Of a stretch of DNA of 55,230 bases, positions 7,366 through 15,998 are shown in pieces. The notes under the pieces were generated by a model. The model had not been told where the DNA came from, made no database searches, and saw nothing but the letters and a program-made list of their open reading frames with translations. Source of the stretch: Nostoc sp. T09 (GTDB lineage Bacteria > Cyanobacteriota > Cyanobacteriia > Cyanobacteriales > Nostocaceae). A program made the translations under genes and the position numbers. Each line of letters starts with the position of its first letter. The first letter of the stretch is position 1. Location: positions 1 through 55,230 of the forward strand of contig NZ_MTAV01000174.1 in the NCBI RefSeq assembly GCF_002154695.1, given 5' to 3'.

Positions 7366-10176
7366 TTAAATACCTAAGAGTTCATCTAGCTGTAAAGTCG
7401 GCAAGTCTGGAGGAATCACAGTTCGCGTAATGGTAACTTTGTGACTTTCCTGTTGAGTCTGGGGATCAAGCGCGATCGCCTCAACTCGCATTTCTAAGCA
7501 GCCAAAAGGAATATGTAATTGCGTAGTCACTTCTAGCTCTGCCAAGGAATTCATCTGCAAATTTTTCAGCAAATGGGGACCGTCCATCAACCAGCGCGTT
7601 TGGCAATCTTCAATCCATAGCTTGATCACAACTTCTGAGGATACCTGAGGTAGTTCCACACGCACCCTTACAGATGTACCTGCTATTAGTTCGCCTTCTG
7701 GCACATGCAGTTTTGGAGTTGGTAAAGGTTCGACAATTGCCGCAGTCATCAGCTGTAAACGCGATGGCTCTGCCACAATTGGTACTGCTGGTACTTCCTC
7801 TTCCACGGTCAGACTCTCAGGTATGTCTACCTCAGGTTCAATATATATATCATCTACAACAATTTCTTCCGCAAACCTCGGTAGCGGTATCTTCGGATAA
7901 CGCGGAGGCGGGGGGGGCGGTTCTGGAAGTGATGGAGTGGAATATTCTTTTGAGAGATTTTCTGCTGTCTCTAACTCCTGTTGAGCGATCGCCAACCAAT
8001 CTGTTGGTATCTCCATCTCAGCATCTAAGTTTAATGGCAAGTGTAGTTCAACAGAGGGAGTTTCAGGATTATGAGCAACACGAGCCTGCTGATTGGGATT
8101 TGTCTGAGGCTCTACAAGATCGGTATCGTAATCTTGGTTTTGCAGATAGATGGGTTCAGGTAAAGAGAATCCTTGATTCTGCAACCATTTTGTAATCAAC
8201 GGAGATGAGTATGGATTACCTTCTACAATTAATTTTGGATGAGGCGAAGTAGCTGTTGGTACGACAGGCTCATCAATTAATTCTGGAGTAGGCGGGGTAA
8301 CTGTTAGTACAACAGACTCATCAATTAACTCCGAACTAGGTGGGGTAGCTGTTTGTGCAACAAACTCATCAATTAACTCCGGGCGAGGTGGAGTAGCTAC
8401 TTCTGCAAGATAGGCATCTATTAATTTTGAACGACGGGAGACAGCTACTTCTGCAACAGACTCATCCTGAGATTCTTGATTGTTGATCAACAATTCAGTT
8501 GTTTTGTCAAACCCACCTAAAGTTATATCCAGCGCCTTTGAGTTTTCTGGACGTTGAGAGTCGGATGCATCTGAGACATCCCTGTTTACTGCTTCGCCAT
8601 CGCTTGGCAAGTCAGTTAACGGTTTTAAGTATGGAAATGTGCTGCCAATCATTGATGCTCGCCGATTTTTAATGACAAGTTGATCCATGTCAATGGCGGC
8701 AAAAGTTTCAACTTTCTCTAAATCCTCTTCCTGTGTAGCCAGTTCTGCTTTAGTAGGCTCTGATGTGGAAGATTCTGCCAAAAGCGCAGTAGCAGCCGTC
8801 TTAACTGATGGGAGCGGTGGCATATTTGGCAAGTCCAACCCACGATGGCTATCTAATGATTTCTTACGCGATCGCGGTTTAATTTGTGGTGGCAAGAATT
8901 TATTTTCTGAGGGACTCAGAAGTAGAGACTGGTCTGGTTTGACAGCTTTAACTAAATTCAAAAGCGACAAATCGAGGATACCCGATGATTCAGGTGCTTG
9001 AGACACATCTGAAGTCATTGTTGTGCTCTGATTATCTACCAGTTCTGGTGTATTAGGTGTTAATGCGGCTCTGATTGCCAATAATTCGCTAACATCTGCT
9101 GTAATTGTGAAAGCATGGCTAGCTAACAGTGTTACCTCACCAACATCCGTAAGTGCCCCATACAAACTAATATCCGCCAAAATTAACTTAGATTCACAGC
9201 CAGCGGGAATATCAATTGAGGATTTGATAGTAAAAGGCAGCACCTCATTAGATAAGGGTTGCCTTACCTGGTTCAAGATTTCTAATTCTAGAGGTGAGCG
9301 CAGATAAATTCTTAATTCTAGAGAATAAAGACTTTCAAGGTAAGGTATCTCAACTTCCAGATCTGCTTTTGGTTGGAGTTCTACTCGCCCATTAATAGTA
9401 AGAGCTTGTCCCCACTGAGCAACATAAGTTTCCCGATCTAGGTTGAGTAATAGTGGTGGTAATGCTTGAGTTGCTGGAGGATTTTCCAGCATTTCATCAT
9501 CCAGTAGGGGTTCAGAAGTAGGTAAAGCTAAATCTATTAAGTTTTGTAAAATCTGCTCTGCCGTCTCACCTTTAACCCACACTGGGCTGACAGGCTGATC
9601 GATGATCTCTTCTTCTAAAACATCAACTAGCGCTTCAGTGGTAGTAGAGCTACTGTGAGCCACAATTGCTAGTTTGGAATCTTCGGTAACAGTTGTTTCT
9701 AGTGCTGTTGTGGATTCTACTGGGACAGCAAATGCCAAATCACCATCAGAAATAGTATCTAGGTCATAGGATAAATCTGATTCTATATTGTCCCCATCTC
9801 CCGATGTTTTTACCTCCCCATCTGCATACTGAGGTAAAACTCGCAGATAGGCATTGTACTGCCAAGATTTACCGAGAATATCTGACATCAAGTCACCAGA
9901 GCATTGCAACTCCCAAATTCCTGGTTTGAAGTAAGTATAGGGAATTACAGCCATTAAGCCTTCTGAATTAGTGCGACGAGATCGCTTCTGAACTCGCCGC
10001 TTTGGTGGTATTTCTTGGGTAGAGGAGTGAGTTACCCGTACTTCCACATCTGTATTAGGGCGGTTAGAACGAGCTAAAACTCTATACCGACCCTCCAAAA
10101 TTTCTACTTTTGGCGATTCCAGGGTATGCCAAGCGCGATCGCCCTGTCTTTGTATCAGAAATTGCCAATGTTCCAT
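7366..10176 (-). CDS. Large cyanobacterial protein of unknown function
   Basis: A 936-residue protein that I do not recognise beyond its cyanobacterial character. The N-terminal about 115 residues (beginning MEHWQFLIQRQGDRAWHTLE) look like a beta-sandwich domain, with a second beta-rich block near 235-365 and a third near 830-915. Between them are long acidic, Pro/Thr/Ser-rich linkers. Residues about 584-652 contain four tandem 16-residue repeats of the type xELIDExVxxTxTPP, visible as 48-bp repeats in the DNA, and a run of six prolines lies near 750. There is no signal peptide or membrane segment. It stands alone between psaI and a long intergenic region. Possibly a cytoplasmic scaffold, but no function should be assigned. 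Confidence 0.75.
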   Translation of the reverse strand: MEHWQFLIQRQGDRAWHTLESPKVEILEGRYRVLARSNRPNTDVEVRVTHSSTQEIPPKRRVQKRSRRTNSEGLMAVIPYTYFKPGIWELQCSGDLMSDILGKSWQYNAYLRVLPQYADGEVKTSGDGDNIESDLSYDLDTISDGDLAFAVPVESTTALETTVTEDSKLAIVAHSSSTTTEALVDVLEEEIIDQPVSPVWVKGETAEQILQNLIDLALPTSEPLLDDEMLENPPATQALPPLLLNLDRETYVAQWGQALTINGRVELQPKADLEVEIPYLESLYSLELRIYLRSPLELEILNQVRQPLSNEVLPFTIKSSIDIPAGCESKLILADISLYGALTDVGEVTLLASHAFTITADVSELLAIRAALTPNTPELVDNQSTTMTSDVSQAPESSGILDLSLLNLVKAVKPDQSLLLSPSENKFLPPQIKPRSRKKSLDSHRGLDLPNMPPLPSVKTAATALLAESSTSEPTKAELATQEEDLEKVETFAAIDMDQLVIKNRRASMIGSTFPYLKPLTDLPSDGEAVNRDVSDASDSQRPENSKALDITLGGFDKTTELLINNQESQDESVAEVAVSRRSKLIDAYLAEVATPPRPELIDEFVAQTATPPSSELIDESVVLTVTPPTPELIDEPVVPTATSPHPKLIVEGNPYSSPLITKWLQNQGFSLPEPIYLQNQDYDTDLVEPQTNPNQQARVAHNPETPSVELHLPLNLDAEMEIPTDWLAIAQQELETAENLSKEYSTPSLPEPPPPPPRYPKIPLPRFAEEIVVDDIYIEPEVDIPESLTVEEEVPAVPIVAEPSRLQLMTAAIVEPLPTPKLHVPEGELIAGTSVRVRVELPQVSSEVVIKLWIEDCQTRWLMDGPHLLKNLQMNSLAELEVTTQLHIPFGCLEMRVEAIALDPQTQQESHKVTITRTVIPPDLPTLQLDELLGI

Positions 10177-10693
10177 TGTGAGTGATGCCCAGACCGAAGA
10201 CCAGCTGAGTAATATTTTGCATTACTTGCTTGCAAGTTTACCTCAGCAATTTACAATTGCATAATCTTAGACAATGATTTCATTTCAAAACTAGCCAAAT
10301 TTGGCTGGGATGCCTGTGCCAGTTGTTATTTATCAGTTGTAAGTTGTTCAAAGGATCTCGTGTAATGCTGCCAAAGCGCACTACGCTTAGCTTGCTTCAC
10401 CGAAGAAGTACGTAGGCGGCATATACGGCATACATATTTATTTACAATTAACCAGTGACTACTTCCTACTGACAAAATCCTTACCCACAAGGGAATCAAG
10501 ATTTTTAAAGCATATTAAAATACCCCCAACTGCCCTCGTTAATTCGAGCAATTGGAGGAATTATCTGTGGCAAACATCTCGACAAAAGGTATCAAAGTTT
10601 TTGAAATTGAACTAAACCTGAGTGCGAGACACAGCAGAAATAGGTAATATCTCGCATTTAGGTATAGTCTGATACTTGAGATTAACTCAAGCT
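10177..10693. other. Intergenic region with structured RNA-like segment and possible tiny ORF
   Basis: No ordinary gene. Around 10372-10430 lies a GC-richer patch resembling dispersed palindromic repeats. At about 10523-10557 an imperfect hairpin pairs CCCCCAACTGC with GCAATTGGAGG around a CTCG/CGAG inner stem; its 3' arm contains a perfect GGAGG followed, eight bases on, by GTG at 10567 opening a 26-codon frame that ends at 10647. That peptide is hydrophilic and unrecognised. The hairpin could equally be a terminator remnant. Confidence 0.4.
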
Positions 10694-10939
10694 TCAGATA
10701 CCATAACGATTTTGATAGTAAGCCAAAATTTGCTGAACAAGTTGCCGAGCCGCCGATGTAGGGTTCGATATCCAGCTAATCCACAAGCCTTCGATTTGAC
10801 TCTGATGGTAATCAAACTGTTGGGATGACTGAGGAATCAAACCCACTTCTAAACCTTCAACTTGACGCAAATGAGCCGCTATCTCTCGATAGACTGCTAA
10901 TGGCAAGCCAGCAAATTCAATTTTTTCCTTAGTCTCCAT
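10694..10939 (-). CDS. Small conserved-looking protein, unknown function
   Basis: An 81-residue soluble protein with a balanced composition and probable alpha/beta fold (AGLPLAVYREIAAHLRQVEG, then LWISWISNPTSAARQLVQQI). It starts two bases after the stop of the upstream lipoprotein gene, so the two are almost certainly co-transcribed and possibly translationally coupled. I recognise no named family. The length, regular hydrophobic pattern and tight spacing argue for a real gene. Being coupled to a PilP-like lipoprotein, it may share a role at the cell envelope, but that is only inference. Confidence 0.7.
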   Translation of the reverse strand: METKEKIEFAGLPLAVYREIAAHLRQVEGLEVGLIPQSSQQFDYHQSQIEGLWISWISNPTSAARQLVQQILAYYQNRYGI

Positions 10940-10941
10940 CT

Positions 10942-11844
10942 TTATGAAGCTCCGACAACAACAATATTTTGAGCTGGCATTATCCTAGAAACAGGATTTC
11001 CGCCAGGATTCGTATTTGGTGTTGCTGAGTTAGTAGGATTATCCCCTACCATTCTGGCAACTTCAATACCGTATTGTTCCACAATAACAATAGGATTGGA
11101 GCCTTCATTCATTTCAATACGTTTAATCAAAAGACCGTTTGCTAGGCGCTGTCCCGCTTGCACATAGCGACTCGTCGGCTCATTTGGTACTTTAATAATC
11201 GCCTGGAGTTGTTTACCAATTAAAACTACACCAGTCACAAGAACTGACCTTGCTAACTCAGGTTGTGGAGGTTGTGGTAGTACAGAAACTAGATTTGGGC
11301 TAGGAACAACTGGCGGCAAAAGTTTAGGCAAGACGGGAGTCAACTTAGGAGGGGCATTTACTCCTTTGTTAATGTTAATTTTTTGGGAAATTAAATTAGC
11401 TGCTTTGACCGCACTCCTTACTGGTCCTTTAACTACCGTGGTTACTGCTGCGGGTTTAGCAATCGGTAAGGAAGGTAACTGAGGAACAGGTTTGGTAGTA
11501 TTGGTGGGAACTCCGGAAATCGTCTGTCCCATAATTTGTGCAAATGGGTCAGTTCGCCCTTTTGCTACCAAAATTAACCGCTCTGTAGTATTGGTTGTTT
11601 GAATCAAATTAGACGACGGACTGTAAGTTGCTGCTGCAACTTTTGATACCTTTTTGCCAGGCACTACTGGATTATTAAAAGATTGAGTAGCTGGCGGCGA
11701 CTTAACTACTGGTGTTGCAGTTGGGGGAAGATTGGCCGCAGTCGGACTAGGATTACTAGCTTGCGGTGTTTCTTCTGAGCTACATCCAGCGATCGCCAAA
11801 ATTAAAATAGCTGCACTTGCAATTGTTGAATTTCTTCTACCCAT
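10942..11844 (-). CDS. Lipoprotein with PilP-like C-terminal domain
   Basis: A 300-residue exported lipoprotein: hydrophobic signal followed by lipobox LAIAGC (Cys 21), a long Pro/Thr/Ser/Asn-rich spacer, a short segment with KGRTDPFAQI near 95-104, and a beta-rich C-terminal domain about 200-275 (VTGVVLIGKQLQAIIKVP, VQAGQRLANGLLIKRIEMN). The DPF motif after a disordered lipoprotein stalk and the final beta domain resemble PilP, the pilotin-like linker between inner-membrane PilN/PilO and the secretin PilQ in type IV pili. No pil genes adjoin it, so the PilP relation is an inference from architecture. It precedes and is coupled with the 81-residue gene. Confidence 0.7.
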   Translation of the reverse strand: MGRRNSTIASAAILILAIAGCSSEETPQASNPSPTAANLPPTATPVVKSPPATQSFNNPVVPGKKVSKVAAATYSPSSNLIQTTNTTERLILVAKGRTDPFAQIMGQTISGVPTNTTKPVPQLPSLPIAKPAAVTTVVKGPVRSAVKAANLISQKININKGVNAPPKLTPVLPKLLPPVVPSPNLVSVLPQPPQPELARSVLVTGVVLIGKQLQAIIKVPNEPTSRYVQAGQRLANGLLIKRIEMNEGSNPIVIVEQYGIEVARMVGDNPTNSATPNTNPGGNPVSRIMPAQNIVVVGAS

Positions 11845-12006
11845 TAGCCGTTCTCAAAAGCCATAGGAAAATTTGTTTGGGACATAACATGCCTAAAATT
11901 TGTATTTAAGGCTAAGTCTGTTCCTTTTATAACCTAATTTTTAGCATTGCAATGGTTATTTTAAGCACTGCAAGCCTAGCATAACTGCGGAGTGAACTGA
12001 TTGAGG

Positions 12007-12783
12007 TTAATCTTCAACCACACCCATGAGATTTTTCAACAAATCTAATCCTTTCTTGACCCTACGAGAAACCGTAACTACACTAATTCCTAAGTGTTCT
12101 GCTACTTGTTTTTGTGTCAAATCATGTAAAAATACGCATTCCAAAACTTCACGGGTGCGCTGTTCCAACTGCACCAATGCCTGTTGTAAGCGTATTTGGT
12201 CTTCTTGCGCTAGTTGAAAACTACGGTAGTGAGGATCTGGAACTAATTCTCCTAAGCTTGTAGCACCTTCTTCCCCATCTTGTATTGGTACATCCAAACT
12301 TAAAGGTGCACGATTAATCCAAGCTAATTTAATTTCTTGCCATTCATCAGGAGAAATTTCTAGTGCTGCTGCTACTTCAGAGTCCGTAGGTTGACGGTTA
12401 TATTGTGCGCGCAAAGAACGCGAAACTCCTATCGCCTGCTGTTGAAGCGCCAAGTAGCGTCGGGGAATGCGTACAGTGACACCTTTATCTCGCAAGTAGT
12501 GCTGAATTTCACCACGAATATAGGGAATAGTAAAAGAACTAAAGGCATATCCTTTAGAAATTTCAAATTTTTCGATAGCCCTAATTAGACCTAAACAACC
12601 GACTTGGAGCAAGTCTTCGTAGTTTTCATGACATTGATTCATCCAGTAGTGAGCTTCTCTTCTCACCAGTCCAAAATTAAGTTTGACCAGTTGATTGCGA
12701 ACGGTTTCTGAGCGGGAGTGCTGATATTCTCGCAATAACTGCCAAGTTTCATGCTTCAGTTCATTGGTGGCTGTGGTAGGCAT
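12007..12783 (-). CDS. sigF: RNA polymerase sigma factor SigF (group 3)
   Basis: A sigma-70 family factor of the SigB/SigF type. Region 2 is clear (LVKLNFGLVRREAHYW, YEDLLQVGCLGLIRAIEKFE, FSSFTIPYIRGEIQHYLRDK), followed by region 3 and region 4 (REVLECVFLHDLTQKQVAEH with an HTH through VSRRVKKGL). In cyanobacteria SigF directs genes for pili/motility and the cell surface. I start at the ATG giving 258 residues, the usual size; the frame is open 30 codons further up to a GTG at 12873, whose extra segment lacks family similarity. No anti-sigma gene is adjacent. Confidence 0.9.
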   Translation of the reverse strand: MPTTATNELKHETWQLLREYQHSRSETVRNQLVKLNFGLVRREAHYWMNQCHENYEDLLQVGCLGLIRAIEKFEISKGYAFSSFTIPYIRGEIQHYLRDKGVTVRIPRRYLALQQQAIGVSRSLRAQYNRQPTDSEVAAALEISPDEWQEIKLAWINRAPLSLDVPIQDGEEGATSLGELVPDPHYRSFQLAQEDQIRLQQALVQLEQRTREVLECVFLHDLTQKQVAEHLGISVVTVSRRVKKGLDLLKNLMGVVED

Positions 12784-13613
12784 AGCACCGCGTTTATTAA
12801 GCAGAGCAAATAAAGCTTTAAGTAATCGTTTGTAAACTACGGTGTGATTGGGCGATATCAAAGTAAATATCACCTGATATTAGCCAATAAAACCTATGGC
12901 ACATAACTAATGATTTGCTAAAAGAACCATAGTAGGTTGGCAATCCAGCCGAGTTTAAACAACCGAAACTAGTATTTTGTTTGTTATTTAGCTTTGGTAT
13001 TACCTGGAGCCAAAAAACTGTATATAGCCAAAATATAAAATTTATTACTAAATTTGAAACCGAGATTGTACCTAATTTATCTTATTAATTACGAGCTAAA
13101 GCCTTGAATAAAAAACTGTATTTTTGAAAATCATAGTAACTACTAAATAAATTTTGTAATCAGTAAAAATACGGCACTAATTACCAGAAGTTTATAGTAA
13201 TTTTAAATTTATAAATATATTGCCTTGAATTTACTTAAATATCTACTATTATTCAGTAATTTATAGCAGATACAACTTTAAACTTCCTGTTACCCAGCTA
13301 GATGCTTTGATTGATTTATAACTTGTGATTATTAACTGAAAATTTAAACTTCAAAACAGTGAATTTTATATTGTCAACTATGATAGTAATTAGCTTAAGT
13401 CAAATTAAATGACTAATACTTATTTCCTAAATCACAGTTACAATTTATTCTTGCCTATACCTCAGCATCCTTACTACTACTTGATAGTGATCTTAAAAGC
13501 AAAACGTTACCCAGACGAATTTGTTAGTACTTAAGAGGAAGTAAAAATATTTGGATTATTTAAGCAAGCTCATACAAAAGAGAAAGCATAAGATATCTCT
13601 TGTTCTACATTAT
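12784..13613. other. Long AT-rich intergenic region
   Basis: About 830 bases between sigF and the psbO terminator with stops in all frames. It is strongly AT-rich (many AAATTTATAA-like tracts) and must contain the sigF promoter. I see no hairpin of note, no tRNA and no conserved short ORF. Confidence 0.6.
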
Positions 13614-13651
13614 AAAAAAACACATACACCCTTTATAAAGGGGTGTATGTG
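13614..13651 (-). terminator. Rho-independent terminator of psbO
   Basis: Read on the minus strand, an 11-bp perfect stem (CACATACACCC pairing with GGGTGTATGTG) with a TA-rich loop is followed at once by seven T residues. It lies 84 bp after the psbO stop codon and is a textbook terminator. Confidence 0.9.
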
Positions 13652-13734
13652 AGTTAGATTTTGCATTCAAGCCTAATGCATATGAAATTTTTTTGCCGAT
13701 TTGAGTGCCTGGAAGTTGCGGTACTCAAGAGAAG

Positions 13735-14568
13735 TTAGCTTTGAGATGGTTCAACGCGAGCGTAGAACAGACCACGAATCTTGACCTCCTTAGGTTCGCC
13801 AGCACCTAAATCGGTATCAGATGGCTGTTCGCTCTCGAAAGTACCTGCAATTTCACCACTAGCACTATCTACTTTTGCTACTTGCAGGGAAACTTTACCG
13901 CTAAGAATTTCAGCACGCTTGACGTTAGTGCGGGTAAGTTCTTCATCATCCGCTTGAGCAGGGAGAGCCACGGCATTATCATAGCCAGTAACCACACCCC
14001 GACCTTTGGGATCTAAGAAGGCAGCACCACGATATGAAGGTACTTTGAAGGTACCTTCAAAATCTGTGGAGGTATTAACACTGTTCAAACCAGGTTGTGT
14101 TTGAGCAACTAAGTTTTTGATGGTGAATAAGAAAGGTACTCGCTCACCACCAGGAAGCTGCACAGTAATGGCTTGGAAGTCAAGACCATCTTTTTCCTCA
14201 AATGTCAGGCTATTATCTGGATTAATTTTCAGATCGCCTTGTACTTGGTCAATGGTGGAGGTATACCTGGTTAACAACTTGCCAGCAACAAATTCTGCTT
14301 GTTGCCGTTTATTAGCGGGTTCTTCTTTGACAAAGAAATTAGTTGGTTCCAAGCAAAGTTCTTTGATCGTATAAGACTGGCTAGAATTTAAAGGAATTGA
14401 ACCTCGGCTTGTTTCTGCCAGTTGAGGGCATTTGTTAGCCAAGCCAGTGCCGCGAATTTGTTCGTATGTGAGCACATCTCTACTGTTAGAAGATGGACCA
14501 TCACTACAAGCAGTTATTAGCCCCAGGCACAAAGCCAAAAATGCAACAATTAAAGCGCGATACCTCAT
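13735..14568 (-). CDS. psbO: Photosystem II manganese-stabilising protein PsbO
   Basis: The extrinsic 33 kDa lumenal protein that stabilises the Mn4CaO5 cluster of PSII. An N-terminal signal peptide (ALIVAFLALCLGLITACS) precedes the mature start region DVLTYEQIRGTGLANKCPQL. Two cysteines (in NKCPQL and ELCLEP) form the conserved disulfide; later family blocks are LTFEEKDGLDFQAITVQLP, FTIKNLVAQTQPG and FKVPSYRGAAFLDPKGRG. I chose the ATG at 14568 (277 residues) because a GAGGTTGACC ribosome binding site precedes it; an earlier in-frame start adds six residues. The signal ends in a Cys, so lipidation of the precursor is possible but not usual for PsbO. Confidence 0.97.
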   Translation of the reverse strand: MRYRALIVAFLALCLGLITACSDGPSSNSRDVLTYEQIRGTGLANKCPQLAETSRGSIPLNSSQSYTIKELCLEPTNFFVKEEPANKRQQAEFVAGKLLTRYTSTIDQVQGDLKINPDNSLTFEEKDGLDFQAITVQLPGGERVPFLFTIKNLVAQTQPGLNSVNTSTDFEGTFKVPSYRGAAFLDPKGRGVVTGYDNAVALPAQADDEELTRTNVKRAEILSGKVSLQVAKVDSASGEIAGTFESEQPSDTDLGAGEPKEVKIRGLFYARVEPSQS

Positions 14569-15561
14569 GGTCAACCTCAATTTCAAAAATTAATATCTAA
14601 CGTTGTAAAACTGCACCAAAGTTTTGATCTCTGATGAGAAGCAGCCCTAGTGTTAGGGCATTTAAGGCGTTTGCCTTTAAGTGTCCTCAAAGGGGTTGCT
14701 GTTAGCCTTTAGCATTCCCATAGACGCGCGAAGCGCGGCTTGCCGCAGGCTAGGATAGGCTAGGGTCGCCACCGCTCAAACTGATCTTTGCTAAACGTAT
14801 TTAAACGTTTCGCTGTGTTTAAGTCTGGGATTGAAACCCCAGGCTAGCCAGTACACCGCATCCGTTTTGGATGTGTGACCCAATAAGGGCAAAAACCAGC
14901 AGTTCTACTATTGTCAGCATCTGGTAGCGTCTGGGCGCATAGATGAGTGTGCCCAGACAGAGAGCGGCATAAGCCTTTACCTTTAAGGACACGAAGAGCG
15001 AAATTCCCTTCGTACTTTCCTCTAGCGTATGGCAAAAGTGGCATCGCCTAAGACATTCTGTATTATGTATGTGTCCCCACTACATACAGCCCTTTGTTTT
15101 AAAAAGTAAATCAGCCAGATCATACGATTTTTTGAAACTCAAAATCAAAGCACTCTAGTTTTAACCAAGAATACTTTGATCCCATTTAGCTCGCGTCTAG
15201 GCTGTACTCATTGTCACTGCTATGTTTTAAAAGCGATCGCAATTGTTTTGGACGAGATCCTAATCGGGCTATACTCTGCCCAAGAAAGGGCAGTCAACGC
15301 TAGAGAATTAACACAAGCTAATCAGGAGACAGCAAAGTAAAAACCTTTCCCAACTCTACAAGAAGTTGAATCCACTCTTCCGAAAATACGGACTCTTGTC
15401 AGGCCAGTGAGTACAACTACGGAACTAAGCAACCTGTTGGTTTCCGCAGTGGCCATTTATAACATCCTAAAAATGAAATGCTATTACAGGCTTGGCAGCC
15501 AATGAAAGCCAAAAATCTTGGGTAAATTTGAGTAGACCTTAATTTATAGGGAAAAGCTGGC
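14569..15561. other. Structured, repeat-rich region upstream of psbO
   Basis: Nearly 1 kb without a convincing gene. Bases 14645-14770 are dense in short hairpins: GCCCTAGTGTTAGGGC, TTAAGGCGTTTGCCTTTAA and a GCGCGCGAAGCGCGG-like palindrome next to CTTGCCGCAGGC, a dispersed-repeat type found widely in such genomes. The psbO promoter and leader must lie here. A 66-codon frame at 14844-15044 (minus) has unnatural composition and I reject it. The rest, up to 15561, is ordinary intergenic sequence with one HIP1 site and the presumed promoter of the 119-residue gene. Confidence 0.5.
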
Positions 15562-15921
15562 ATGGACAACAATAGAAGCTTGGAATCCGAGAAGTTGACT
15601 TCTAAATTAGAAAAGATCGCAACTACAGTCAATGATGTAGCAAAAAGTTGCCAAGGAGATTCGATAGCTCTTTTGGCTCTACTAAGGCAGTTGGAGCAGT
15701 TACACCGAGATATCCGGGATGGCTATTTTCAAGAAACTTTGCCTGATAACCGTCAGCAACTTTACTCATTACTGAAAGATATTGAGTCTGAGGGTGGTTG
15801 GCCTTATATCGAGCGCATGAAGTTACAAGCCTTTTTAGCACAATTGCTACAAAAAGCCACCGAGGACAATAGTGACGGTAGTGAAAATGTAGTTAACAGC
15901 GATCGCTCCTGTAGCTGGTGA
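15562..15921 (+). CDS. Hypothetical cyanobacterial protein, alpha-helical
   Basis: A 119-residue soluble protein, predicted mostly helical, with the core EQLHRDIRDGYFQETLPDNRQ followed by LYSLLKDIESEGGWPYIERM and LQAFLAQLL. The regular heptad-like spacing of Leu/Ile suggests a helical bundle. I recognise no named family, but the composition is that of a real protein and it is well separated from its neighbours. It is convergent with the large WD40 protein gene; 77 bp separate the stop codons. The serine-rich C-terminal tail (NSDRSCSW) includes a HIP1-like GCGATCGC site, suggesting a drifting terminus. Confidence 0.65.
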   Translation: MDNNRSLESEKLTSKLEKIATTVNDVAKSCQGDSIALLALLRQLEQLHRDIRDGYFQETLPDNRQQLYSLLKDIESEGGWPYIERMKLQAFLAQLLQKATEDNSDGSENVVNSDRSCSW

Positions 15922-15998
15922 GTTAGTAATAAATCACGCTTGTGCGCTTCACACTCATAATTAAATGATTGCCGAATTTGGAATTCTTTACTGCGATA

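Noticed and set aside
7674-8195. 173-codon plus-strand frame
   Set aside because: Antisense shadow of the 936-residue gene.
14844-15044. 66-codon minus-strand frame in the region upstream of psbO
   Set aside because: Unnatural composition and position within repeat-rich non-coding DNA; no ribosome binding site.
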